Assembly: GCA_963665045.2 (NCBI GenBank)
Contig: CAXXJQ010000006.1
Coordinates: 1 to 64,000, forward strand
Direction of reading: 5' to 3'
DNA from: JAFGRU01 sp016934985
GTDB taxonomy: Bacteria > Desulfobacterota > Desulfuromonadia > Desulfuromonadales > JAAYDE01
Length of the DNA stretch: 64,000 bases
Made by a program: the position numbers and the translations under genes. Below, piece by piece: positions 38,766 to 47,116 of this stretch. Within the stretch, counting starts at the first letter, position 1; every line of letters begins with the position of its first letter. The notes below the pieces were generated by a model. That model saw nothing but the letters and a program-made list of their open reading frames with translations. It did not search any database and was not told where the DNA came from.

Positions 38766-39350
38766 TTATCCTTTTCTTCTTACTATATCATCAACGATAC
38801 CATAACTTTTGGCATCTTCGCCAGCCATGAAAAAATCTCGCTCTGTATCCACTCTAACCTTTTCGATATCCTGCCCCGTATGCTGCGCCAGAAGAGCATT
38901 GAGCTTATCACGCAATTTGAGGATTTCCTCAGCATGAATTTTAATATCACTCGCCTGACCCTGAAAACCGCCAAGAGGCTGATGGATCATAATGCGGGAG
39001 TTCGGCAAGGCAAAACGCTTGCCTTTTTCACCGGCCGCCAGCAGCACGGCACCCATTGAGGCCGCCTGCCCAACACAGATGGTTGAGACAGGCGCTTTTA
39101 CATACTGCATCGTATCATAAATCGCCATGCCCGCAGAAACAACACCGCCCGGTGAATTGATGTACAGAAAGATATCTTTGTCCGGATCTTCGGATTCCAA
39201 AAACAGCAACTGCGCGACAATCAGGTTGGCCATATGGTCCTCAATCGCCCCCCCGAGAAAAATAATCCGGTCTTTGAGCAAACGGGAATAGATATCAAAA
39301 GCCCGCTCGCCCCGGCCTGTTTCCTCAACCACCATAGGTACAAGAGTCAT
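38766..39350 (-). CDS. clpP: ClpXP protease subunit ClpP
   Basis: A 194-residue serine peptidase with the catalytic Ser in GQAASMGAVLLAAG, His in RIMIHQPLGG, and Asp in VDTERDFFM. The N-terminus MTLVPMVVEETGRGERAFDIYSRLLKDRI is typical. It forms the tetradecameric chamber that works with ClpX. Confidence 0.97.
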   Translation of the reverse strand: MTLVPMVVEETGRGERAFDIYSRLLKDRIIFLGGAIEDHMANLIVAQLLFLESEDPDKDIFLYINSPGGVVSAGMAIYDTMQYVKAPVSTICVGQAASMGAVLLAAGEKGKRFALPNSRIMIHQPLGGFQGQASDIKIHAEEILKLRDKLNALLAQHTGQDIEKVRVDTERDFFMAGEDAKSYGIVDDIVRRKG

Positions 39351-39368
39351 GGGTTCATCACCTTATTA

Positions 39369-40676
39369 TTATTTGCTCTCTTCCAATTCACTTTTATCGA
39401 CATCCTGGATATCAGCATTGTCGACAAGAAAATCAACCACTTTTTCTTCCAGCAGAAGAGAATTCAGGTTTTTTCGATTGTCGGCCTTCTCGTAGAACTC
39501 TTTTACGGTTTCCAGCGGCACATTGGCATCTTTGGCCAACAGTTCCACTTTCTTATCCCAATCTTCCGGAGTGGGGTTCAACTTTTCCTGAAGTGCAACT
39601 GCTTCCAAAATTAATGCCGCTTTTACCTGCCGCTCTGCTTTTTCACGATTTTTTTCCTGAAAACTCTCCGGTGTCATACCCAGTTTTTCAAGGGTAAGAC
39701 CTTGTTTTCTAAGACGTTCCAGTAAGTTATCAAAAAGATTTTTGAGTTGTCCCTGAACCAGGGTTTCAGGAACGTCAAATTGGTTCTTTTCCAGTAAAGC
39801 AGTGACAATACGCTCCTTCAAATCATCCAAGATGCGCTTTTTTTCGTAATCTTCATATGAAGTGGTGATTTTTTCTATAAACTCCAAAAAAGAATCCACG
39901 CCAAACTGCCGGGCAAACTCATCGTTGAACTCCGGCAGCACCTTTTCTTTGATAGCCTTGAGAGTCACCTTAAAAACCGCCTTCTGGCCAGCCATCGTCG
40001 AAGAGGCATAATCTTCCGGGAAGGTCACCTCAATCTCTTTTTCACTACCCTTTTCCATTCCGACAATCTGTTCTTCAAAACCGGATATGAGGGATTTGCT
40101 GCCCAGTTCCAGAGAGTAATCCTCTGCCGTACCATGTTCAATCGGCTCATCGTTAATGAAACCTTGAAAATCAATAACAACAAAATCACCGTCTTCGGCC
40201 GTAGTACGTTCTGAATCCTCCAACGTTCCCTTGTCCTTGGCGATTTCCATCAAACGTTCGTTGATAACGTCATCGTTCACCACCAGCTTTTCCCGTTTCA
40301 GGCTGAGACCGGTGTAATCCTTAGCCTCGATTTCAGGCTTCACTTCCACCTCAACTGTAAAAGTGAAAGGTTTACCTTTTTCGATAGGACAGGAGTCAAC
40401 AACTGTCGGCTCGGAAACAGCGGTAAAATCTTCCCTCATCATCGCCTTGGCATAATTTACATTGAACAGTTCCCTAGCGACATCTTCAGCCATTTTCCCG
40501 GCATAAAATTTTTCCAGAACCGGCCGCGGTACTTTGCCGGCTCGAAATCCTTTAAGCTTGGCGGTTTTGCCAAGCTTTTTATAAGTCCCCTCAATCGCTT
40601 TATCGACCTGCGGAGTCTCAATTTCAAAAGTAATTTTCTTTAATATACTGCTGACATCTTCTACCTTGACTTCCAT
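39369..40676 (-). CDS. tig: Trigger factor, ribosome-bound chaperone
   Basis: A 435-residue protein with an N-terminal ribosome-binding domain (GFRAGKVPRPVLEKFYA holds the binding loop), a FKBP-like domain in the middle (GDFVVIDFQGFINDEPIEHG) and a helical C-terminal domain. It helps nascent chains fold. The start at 40676 gives the family N-terminus MEVKVEDVSSILKKI; the upstream 22 codons are not typical. First gene of the tig-clpP-clpX-lon group. Confidence 0.94.
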   Translation of the reverse strand: MEVKVEDVSSILKKITFEIETPQVDKAIEGTYKKLGKTAKLKGFRAGKVPRPVLEKFYAGKMAEDVARELFNVNYAKAMMREDFTAVSEPTVVDSCPIEKGKPFTFTVEVEVKPEIEAKDYTGLSLKREKLVVNDDVINERLMEIAKDKGTLEDSERTTAEDGDFVVIDFQGFINDEPIEHGTAEDYSLELGSKSLISGFEEQIVGMEKGSEKEIEVTFPEDYASSTMAGQKAVFKVTLKAIKEKVLPEFNDEFARQFGVDSFLEFIEKITTSYEDYEKKRILDDLKERIVTALLEKNQFDVPETLVQGQLKNLFDNLLERLRKQGLTLEKLGMTPESFQEKNREKAERQVKAALILEAVALQEKLNPTPEDWDKKVELLAKDANVPLETVKEFYEKADNRKNLNSLLLEEKVVDFLVDNADIQDVDKSELEESK

Positions 40677-40790
40677 TTCAACCCGGTCCCTTTCATAATG
40701 GTAATCGCCCGCCTCGAAACCCACGGGATTGCCTAATGACATTTTTTATACTGAAACAAATGCAAAAGCCTTTGCAATAAAAATCAAAAA

Positions 40791-40873
40791 TGGTGCGAGA
40801 GGGGGGAGTCGAACCCCCACGGTTGCCCGCTGGATCCTAAGTCCAGTGCGTCTGCCAATTCCGCCACTCTCGC
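40791..40873 (-). tRNA. tRNA-Leu (anticodon TAG)
   Basis: A class II tRNA with a long variable arm on the minus strand. Acceptor GCGAGAG pairs with CTCTCGC, the anticodon loop is CTTAGGA, and CCA is encoded. It lies about 115 bases upstream of the trigger-factor start. Confidence 0.95.
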
Positions 40874-41047
40874 ACAGGGTTCTGGCTGGCCAAACGGAAG
40901 AACGACCTGTCCCGATATATTAACCCGCTGCCACCAGATTTAAAAAATAATTTTACTGTCTATGTATATCACAAAATGAAAAAGCCCATCTTTTTCTTCA
41001 GAAAAACTTTCTGACCTGAGGAAAAAGAAAGGGCGTTGGGTTGGTAT

Positions 41048-41124
41048 TGGGGTGAGTGAAGGGGATCGAACCCTCGACAACTGGAGCCACAATCCAGTGC
41101 TCTACCAACTGAGCTACACCCACC
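41048..41124 (-). tRNA. tRNA-His (anticodon GTG)
   Basis: A complete cloverleaf on the minus strand with the extra 5' G (G-1) of histidine tRNAs opposite C73, an anticodon loop TTGTGGC and encoded CCA. Confidence 0.95.
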
Positions 41125-41361
41125 AAAAATGTGGGCCTATATTAATCAGTTCGCCTGCGACCTGTCAACGGGAAACTGCTTGCAAAAGTTCAGAAATCTT
41201 TCTCCCGGCAGGGGAACCACTGTCGGGGAAAATTCTCGCCAGTTGACTTTTGTGGAAAGCAGATTAATTCTCAAAGGAAAAACAGGCGGGGATTATTACC
41301 GTCCTATTTTCCCTGACTGAAAACGTTATGTAATCATCGCCAGGGAACCATGTCCGACAGA

Positions 41362-42033
41362 TTACTTGCCTGCAACCACATGCGATGAATGTGAACCCGT
41401 CAGATCTACCTGAGCACTGCGCAACTCGGTCAGGGTCGCTTCGGTAATTTCTGAAGTGGCCCGGATATGCTCAAGAGCTGATTTGAGCTGATTCACCAGA
41501 TGTTGAATCTCATCGACCACTACTGAAAACGCTTTCCCGGACTCGCCCGCCCGCGCCGCTTCAACCTTGGCGTTGAGGCTGACAAGGTGACCGTGGCGGA
41601 GAAGATTGTCCATATTAGTGGCCGAATCTTTCATCCCGCCAAGGGTGCTCTCAATCTTTCCCGTCGCACTCTCGAACCGTTGGCCAACCTGATCAGCCAT
41701 TTTTTTAGTTTTTTTATCATGGGATTCGATTAAGCTGCAGGTAATCCGAGCACCCAAGGAAGATACTATTTGCTGGTGAGGCTGAAGAAGGGCCTTGACC
41801 TCGTCCTCTACAGCTTTAATGCCCGTCAATTCAAAAATTAGAGAAACGTCCTTCTGCTGAATCATGCAGGCTTTGTCATCTCCGGTTTCAATCCCCAGCT
41901 CCCGAGCCTTTTGCATTCCAGGAGCACTGTCCACAGGGTCCACAACGCCGACAACTTCATAATCAGCCAAACCGGCGAATTCTTCCAAAATGGTTTTGGC
42001 AGCATTCCCGCCACCGATCAAAACAATTTTCAT
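41362..42033 (-). CDS. Rossmann-fold / chemoreceptor-tip fusion protein
   Basis: A 223-residue cytoplasmic protein with two unlike parts. Residues 1-105 form a nucleotide-binding Rossmann fold (KIVLIGGGNAAKTILEEF, then VVGVVDP and IFELTG), as in the NAD-binding domains of dehydrogenases. Residues ~110-215 are helical, and HLVSLNAKVEAARAGESGKA (149-168) followed by FSVVVDEIQHL matches the conserved hairpin tip of methyl-accepting chemotaxis proteins that binds CheA/CheW. The hairpin is much shorter than in any standard receptor and there is no membrane segment or HAMP. A soluble redox or NAD(H)-linked input to chemotaxis is plausible but inferred. Confidence 0.7.
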   Translation of the reverse strand: MKIVLIGGGNAAKTILEEFAGLADYEVVGVVDPVDSAPGMQKARELGIETGDDKACMIQQKDVSLIFELTGIKAVEDEVKALLQPHQQIVSSLGARITCSLIESHDKKTKKMADQVGQRFESATGKIESTLGGMKDSATNMDNLLRHGHLVSLNAKVEAARAGESGKAFSVVVDEIQHLVNQLKSALEHIRATSEITEATLTELRSAQVDLTGSHSSHVVAGK

Positions 42034-42154
42034 GACACTCTCCGCGTTAAGACATCTGAAAACCCAAAAGTTATTTCAATAACCCAGGTCAACCAAAAGC
42101 AATAATTTTGCCAAAAAAAGCCGATAAACCCTATTAGAATTTTTTTAGTGCAGA

Positions 42155-43219
42155 TTAGTTATTTAGGGCCTCCTGATCCATGTGAAAAAGCTGAAAGGCT
42201 TTTATGAGGATATCGAGTTGGTGAATGACAAAATAGGTCGCATCGTTTTCATCGCTGACAACATACCTGAAAGAGCGCTCATACTGTCCGGGTGCCGCTG
42301 CCATTATTTTGGAAATTGACAACAACTCCGCTAATTCATAACCACTTTTAAACATACTCCAATAAAAAAGGGCTCGCCCCAATCTGCCATTGGCAAGGGC
42401 AAACGGCTGATCATAAAGCACCAGCAGATGCAAAAGAACAGAGCAAATTATGGGATGAATGCCACCCCCCATGCCCGCAGGAGTGTTGGCAAAACTGCAC
42501 AAACGAAATACCCTCTCTTCCAGACCGGCCGCGGCTGGCGCCTCATGCCAGAGAGCGCTCCCTTGAAGGGCTGCAATATCTTCTTCGGTCCGCAAACATC
42601 CGGCTAAAGAAGGGTTGGCAAGCGGATGCAGTGTCAAAAGGCGGTGAAGCTCCGACATCAGCTCTGGAGTCAGCTCATCACCTGCCCGCCTCCGGATATG
42701 TTCCAAGGCCCGATGGTTGTTATGAACCATCCATTCATCATCATTTCGCGGCTCGCGCCCTTCTCCCAAAAAAGATTCTGGCACAGCAGCCTTTTCGGCT
42801 ACGCCGTCCAGTGCGCAGGAACAAGTGGCCTCCACCTTTCGAACCTCTGCCGCAAAGGAATTCCGTCCGCTGCCGTCCCCAAAAATCGGATTTGGCCTGC
42901 GCAGATTCTGTTCCAGCCAATTAAGCTGAGCCATAACACATGCGGGCGTCAGCAGGATGAAGGCCGCCCCGTTTTTGCCGACAAAAGGCAAGTTTCTGCC
43001 ATCTCGGTTGCGCGCCCATTTCATGCCGGCCCACCATTCTTCTACAGACCAGTCCTGGGGAGGGCCCAAATCCTTCAATTTATCCCAATGCCAGTAACGC
43101 CCCTGATCATCCGTCGGCAGTGAGGAACGGGCAATCCACTGGCCCCTTTCGGGTGAAGTCGTTGGCGGGAAAAGCGGGAACCTGGAATTCGAATATTTTG
43201 GAGGAGCTGTTATATCCAT
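42155..43219 (-). CDS. Fic-like protein with altered active-site motif
   Basis: A 354-residue protein. The Fic core region is GGGIHPIICSVLLHLLVLYD followed by QPFALANGRLGRALFYW (Q271-R282). The usual motif is HPFx(D/E)GNGRxxR. Here the catalytic His is Gln271, the acidic residue is Leu274 and the first Gly is Ala276, while NGR and the second Arg remain. An SCALDG segment (134-139) fits the inhibitory-helix pattern (S/T)xxx(E/D)(G/N). AMP transfer by the normal mechanism is unlikely; it may bind nucleotide without transfer. The ATG at 43219 has GGAG upstream. Confidence 0.65.
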   Translation of the reverse strand: MDITAPPKYSNSRFPLFPPTTSPERGQWIARSSLPTDDQGRYWHWDKLKDLGPPQDWSVEEWWAGMKWARNRDGRNLPFVGKNGAAFILLTPACVMAQLNWLEQNLRRPNPIFGDGSGRNSFAAEVRKVEATCSCALDGVAEKAAVPESFLGEGREPRNDDEWMVHNNHRALEHIRRRAGDELTPELMSELHRLLTLHPLANPSLAGCLRTEEDIAALQGSALWHEAPAAAGLEERVFRLCSFANTPAGMGGGIHPIICSVLLHLLVLYDQPFALANGRLGRALFYWSMFKSGYELAELLSISKIMAAAPGQYERSFRYVVSDENDATYFVIHQLDILIKAFQLFHMDQEALNN

Positions 43220-43334
43220 TATTTCTCCAATATGGGGAAGCTGCCATGGCAGGAAAGGAATACACGGAAAACAAATCATCTGAAACAAAAAACAAAAAGC
43301 ACTCAAGAGAAAACTCCTAAGTGCTTATTTTTTC

Positions 43335-43379
43335 TGGCGCGCCAGGGAGGGCTCGAACCCCCGACCTACGGATTAGAAG
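43335..43379 (-). repeat. Displaced 3' half of tRNA-Arg(TCT): attachment-site remnant
   Basis: On the minus strand the sequence matches the 3' half of a tRNA-Arg: anticodon loop CTTCTAA, variable region, T arm with TTCGAGC, acceptor strand CTGGCGC, a G, and CCA. There is no 5' half: upstream of the anticodon loop the sequence is unrelated and the anticodon stem cannot pair. This is the expected left end of an element that integrated at the anticodon loop of tRNA-Arg. The rebuilt tRNA should lie at the far end, right of the window. Confidence 0.85.
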
Positions 43380-43413
43380 CTAGAGTCTCGACTTTTTAAG
43401 TCACTAAATTAAT

Positions 43414-44427
43414 TCAGCTTTTATCTTCTTCAAGTTGCCTTATGTAGTCGCGGCTTTTCTTTAACCCACTTTGTACTCTGGCGGCCGTGACGTGGGTGTA
43501 AAACTCTGTGGCAACTACCGAGGAGTGGCCTAAAACCGTCTGCACCAGTCGAAGATCCCCTTCTGATTCGAGCAGGTAGGTTGCACATGCGTGGCGCAGC
43601 AGATGTGGCGATATCTTAACACCAACTTTCCTGCTCGCGGTACCGCAGGTGGTTTTCAATGAGCCGTAAGGCCTCCCGGTTTTGGGGTTTTCGAATACCC
43701 AGCCGTCCAGTTTTTTATGGGCTTTAAGTATCTCGGCGGCTTCGTCCGGGAGATCGGCCAGGCGCCACTTGTCGCCCTTCCCTTTTATCCTGATCGTTTT
43801 CGCCCGCCAGTTGATATCAGTCCATAGCATGCCAGCCACCTCCGAAAAACGCAAGCCCGACATATACATCAAAAGGACCATGGCCAGTTTGATGCCCTGA
43901 AAATGCGCAAGAAAGGCCCGTATATCCGTCGGGTGCGGTATCTGCGGCACCGGCCTCCGGTATTTGAGCTTTTCAGGCCTGAATGGCAGCGGCTCTGCGT
44001 ATTTGCGCGTATGGTCAGCCATCCAGTTGATAATGCCCATGAGGTAGTGGATCTCTTTATTAATGGTGGCGGGGCTGCGGCCTGAACGGCTTTTTTTGTA
44101 GGCGGTGAAATGGGCCTGGGTGATCCGGCTGACTGGCAGCGCCCCGAATATCGGCAGGAGCCATTTGAGGCTCAAGAGAACGTCCTGATGGGTCCTGGCG
44201 GCGCGGTGAATTTTATGCCATTCGAGGTACTCCGGAAGGATTCGCCTGATCGGCGGGTTTGTCCTGTCGCCGGTTGATATGTGCATGCGGCGCAGTTCTG
44301 CTTCCGCGTCAACAGCTTCGGCCTCGGCGCCCTCGAATGTCAGACGGCAGCGCTTTCCTTTTCGCCCCTCTGGGTAGTAGTCGATTATCCACTTATTTGG
44401 ATCGGTTTTGTGTTTGCGGATAGACAC
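43414..44427 (-). CDS. int: Tyrosine-type site-specific integrase
   Basis: A 337-residue integrase with an N-terminal arm-binding part, a SAM-like core-binding domain (~65-165) and a catalytic domain. The catalytic residues are visible: Arg in MSGLRFSEVAG, Lys in KGKGDKWR, HLLRH, GHSS and the nucleophile Tyr in TEFYTHV. It lies 34 bases from the tRNA-Arg remnant, the standard place for the integrase of a tRNA-targeting element. Confidence 0.93.
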   Translation of the reverse strand: MSIRKHKTDPNKWIIDYYPEGRKGKRCRLTFEGAEAEAVDAEAELRRMHISTGDRTNPPIRRILPEYLEWHKIHRAARTHQDVLLSLKWLLPIFGALPVSRITQAHFTAYKKSRSGRSPATINKEIHYLMGIINWMADHTRKYAEPLPFRPEKLKYRRPVPQIPHPTDIRAFLAHFQGIKLAMVLLMYMSGLRFSEVAGMLWTDINWRAKTIRIKGKGDKWRLADLPDEAAEILKAHKKLDGWVFENPKTGRPYGSLKTTCGTASRKVGVKISPHLLRHACATYLLESEGDLRLVQTVLGHSSVVATEFYTHVTAARVQSGLKKSRDYIRQLEEDKS

Positions 44428-44433
44428 AGTTCC

Positions 44434-44952
44434 TTAGACTCCCACTACCATCACTTTTTTCATTCCTACAATACCGTAGCTTCGGCCCTGGAAAACAACG
44501 AGGGCTTTTTCGATACCCATCTCTTCAATCAGTTCTTTCAGAGTGACTGGCTGGGTATCGATGCCGCAAACAACCAGTGACCAGCAGGCCTTTTGTTTAA
44601 CAACCAATGGCGTTTGGAATAAACTCACGTCGGCTGGATCGCTGTCGGCCATGATCTGGGCACAGCCGAATGCCTGACTGGCGAAAATAAGCACGAGGGC
44701 CAGCTTGACGTTTGCTTGAAAAGCCGGTCTTCCCTGCACCCACCATGCGGCAAAAAGTCCGCTTCCGGTGCCCAGGGCAGCAAGTGATGAAATCACGTTG
44801 AGTAGGGGATGAGGGACCAGGGTTCCAAGCATGGCGCAGATGAAGGCCAGAAAAAGACGCTTGAGACGGAGGTTTTGGAGGGCGTTCTTTTTCGGAGTTT
44901 GATTCAATGTACCTGAGAGGCTTCTTAATTTATTGGTGAAATAATCAGGCAT
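44434..44952 (-). CDS. Small membrane protein of unknown function
   Basis: A 172-residue protein with three hydrophobic stretches: about residues 32-50, 52-70 and 80-100, the last ending in FGCAQIM. The C-terminal ~70 residues (SLFQTPLVVKQKACWSLVV to YGIVGMKKVMVVGV) weakly recall the TRL-like (tRNA-associated locus) family, which have similar cysteine, glycine and strand pattern and are often lipoproteins. That match is by eye and could be wrong. It ends six bases before the integrase start on the same strand. Confidence 0.55.
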   Translation of the reverse strand: MPDYFTNKLRSLSGTLNQTPKKNALQNLRLKRLFLAFICAMLGTLVPHPLLNVISSLAALGTGSGLFAAWWVQGRPAFQANVKLALVLIFASQAFGCAQIMADSDPADVSLFQTPLVVKQKACWSLVVCGIDTQPVTLKELIEEMGIEKALVVFQGRSYGIVGMKKVMVVGV

Positions 44953-45175
44953 GGGATCCCCATCGAAAAGGTTGAGGGTTTTCAGATTGGGATGATCAGG
45001 AACTAGAATAAAATTAATATATTTTAAAAATCTTTTTTGTCAACATGAGCCGGATTGTTGATACAAAAAAAGCCCTGAGGTTTGGGGGGAGGGAGAAAAA
45101 AGCGGTTGATATTTTGTTCGTCCTGAAGCTTTAAGACAAAATTTCAAATATTATGTCGCCGAAGTCCTCTCTCGC

Positions 45176-45841
45176 TCAGATCCTCTGCTTTCTTCTGGCG
45201 ACATAGGCTTTTAGTCGTAGGGGCAGGTTTTTTTCACAGTGCATCAGGACCGGAAACTCTAATGAGTTTTCCAATGTGAAAGTATTTTCATCCAGAAGAG
45301 AGCCGATGAACTCGCTGTTGTGACGGTGCATCGTGCTCGGCGGGGAATTCTCATGCTCAACGTGGAAATCACTTTCTTCACTAGAATCGCAGTCTGCGAC
45401 CACAAAACCAAACATTCCCTTGTCTTTCAGAATACGTGCGGCTTCTACGAAGACAGGCGTAAGGTTTTTGAAATGGTTCAATACACCGACGCAAACAGCG
45501 TGATTCATTGAACCACTTTCGAATGGATAGGGTGCAACCATCAAATCGTGTTTCTTCAATTCCGTCGCGAAACCCTTTTGTTGGCAAACCTCCAGCATCC
45601 TAGGGGATAAATCCAGTCCGTAAACGTGCAATCCGGCCTTATGATACATTATGGAACCGAGACCTGTCCCGATTCCAATGTCCAAAACGGATTCGCCAGG
45701 ATTGATGAAAGAGAACATAAGGCCGAACACGACCTCGGGTCCGTACCAACCTTGCTCCTGCTTCCTACTATCGTATCCATCTGCCATTAAGTCGCACCTT
45801 TCGGCTACCGAAAGGTTGTCGCCCCTGTGCTCGGAATTCAT
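45176..45841 (-). CDS. Class I SAM-dependent methyltransferase
   Basis: A 221-residue protein with a Rossmann-like methyltransferase fold: motif I is VLDIGIGTGLGSIMY, motif II is VYGLDLSPRMLEVCQQKG, and a later AVCVGVLNHFKN strand is motif IV. There is no sequence that tells the substrate. It is a cargo gene of the element with no close partner. The start has a Met right after GAA-rich leader; no strong ribosome site. Confidence 0.85.
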   Translation of the reverse strand: MNSEHRGDNLSVAERCDLMADGYDSRKQEQGWYGPEVVFGLMFSFINPGESVLDIGIGTGLGSIMYHKAGLHVYGLDLSPRMLEVCQQKGFATELKKHDLMVAPYPFESGSMNHAVCVGVLNHFKNLTPVFVEAARILKDKGMFGFVVADCDSSEESDFHVEHENSPPSTMHRHNSEFIGSLLDENTFTLENSLEFPVLMHCEKNLPLRLKAYVARRKQRI

Positions 45842-45928
45842 TTTTCTTATACCTTTCTGGCGAAAAAGTTTGGTTATGTAACTTCCCTAAGAACCTTTCC
45901 GCAAGGTAGCATGAATTTTTATTTTTTG

Positions 45929-46648
45929 TTACTGATAATTTTCCCAAACTATGACCTTGTCTGCAACATCTTTGGGGTTACCTGGGGAATGAGCGGCGAT
46001 TGATCGCAGAAAACATTGGGCCAGATCCTGGTTAATGTCGATGAGTGAGCCTTTCAGTTCTTTTTGACTGGAAGGCTTTTCCCATTTTTGCAGGACTGTG
46101 ATGAGATCCACGCCCTTGCTCAGGAGTTGTTGGGCTGCGGTGGGGCTATCAATCCCCTTCTGCCATTTGATTTTTTTGATGGCGTGGGAGTTTCCGACCA
46201 GGGCGATGACTTTATTGGTTTGGGATGCCTGGAAAATCATTTCGGCCATGTGGGTATCTCTGGAGGTTTTGGATCCCCGTGGGGCATCGATGGCCAGGAT
46301 GTTTATGCACCTGCCGGCATGTTGGAGATCATGGAGGTCGGAGAGCATGGTTCTGTAGCCCGGGTGATCGATGATGGGATGGATTTTTATTGCTGAGATG
46401 GGGCCTTGATCGATGGCGGCTTGCTGATCCGAGGCTATTTCGAGGGCGACGGTGAGACATTTGCCGGAATTGGTGTATTGCCGGACCAGGTCGGTCAGGA
46501 GTTTGGTGGACTCAGGCTGTTTATGTTTTTCGCCCAGGATGAGGACTTGGTGGTTGTTCAGTAGAGAAATGAGATCGGAAGGCAGGTTTTGGCTGGCCAA
46601 AAGGGTCTGAGGAATGACGACAATAAAAAGGAAGGCTAGCCATTTCAT
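45929..46648 (-). CDS. ChaN/Tiki-superfamily secreted protein
   Basis: A 239-residue protein with a signal peptide (residues 1-18) and the ChaN/Tiki-type motifs: VLILGEKHKQPESTKLL near the N-terminus and ALVGNSHAIKKI near 170. The paired GEKH and GNSH segments supply the conserved acidic and His residues of this superfamily, which includes heme-binding lipoproteins and putative metalloproteases. The exact function is unknown. Confidence 0.7.
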   Translation of the reverse strand: MKWLAFLFIVVIPQTLLASQNLPSDLISLLNNHQVLILGEKHKQPESTKLLTDLVRQYTNSGKCLTVALEIASDQQAAIDQGPISAIKIHPIIDHPGYRTMLSDLHDLQHAGRCINILAIDAPRGSKTSRDTHMAEMIFQASQTNKVIALVGNSHAIKKIKWQKGIDSPTAAQQLLSKGVDLITVLQKWEKPSSQKELKGSLIDINQDLAQCFLRSIAAHSPGNPKDVADKVIVWENYQ

Positions 46649-46775
46649 ATTTTTGCTTTTGAATTAAGTCTTATCTCCTTGGAACGCCCCTTTCTTTAAA
46701 ATGCAATACTGAAGTGGTAAAAAAGAGTGGACACTTTTCTAAGAGCGGGTTACTACCCTCTTGAGGAGGTGTTAC

Positions 46776-47081
46776 ATGTCAGAAAAGCGAAGGCAATATA
46801 CACAGGAATTTAAAGATTCGGCAGTGAAGCTGGTCACGGAACAGGGTTATAAAATATCGGAGGCCGCCCGTAATCTCGGTGTCAATGCCAGTTTGTTGAG
46901 GCGTTGGAAAAAAGAGGTCGAGGCGGGCACAACAAGTGGCGCAAATGGATGTTTGTCAGCAGAAAACAAAGCAGAGCTGTTGCGGCTGAAGAAAGAGAAT
47001 CATCGTTTAAAGCTTGAGCGAGAAATTTTAAAAAAGGCAGCGGCCTTCTTCGCCAAAGAATCGGGGAGCGGTATCGACTGA
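46776..47081 (+). CDS. IS3-family transposase OrfA (helix-turn-helix)
   Basis: A 101-residue protein with a helix-turn-helix: RRQYTQEFKDSAVKLVTEQG and ISEAARNLGVNASLLRRWKK, then a leucine zipper (LLRLKKENHRLKLEREILKK). It binds the terminal repeats. At 47030-47036 the message has A AAA AAG in the right frame for a programmed -1 shift into OrfB. Confidence 0.93.
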   Translation: MSEKRRQYTQEFKDSAVKLVTEQGYKISEAARNLGVNASLLRRWKKEVEAGTTSGANGCLSAENKAELLRLKKENHRLKLEREILKKAAAFFAKESGSGID

Positions 47082-47116
47082 TCGATGCCGAGAAGAAGGT
47101 TTTTCCCATATCCCTG

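Noticed and set aside
43335..43379. A functional tRNA-Arg gene
   Set aside because: The 5' half, including the D arm and 5' acceptor strand, is absent and the anticodon stem cannot form.
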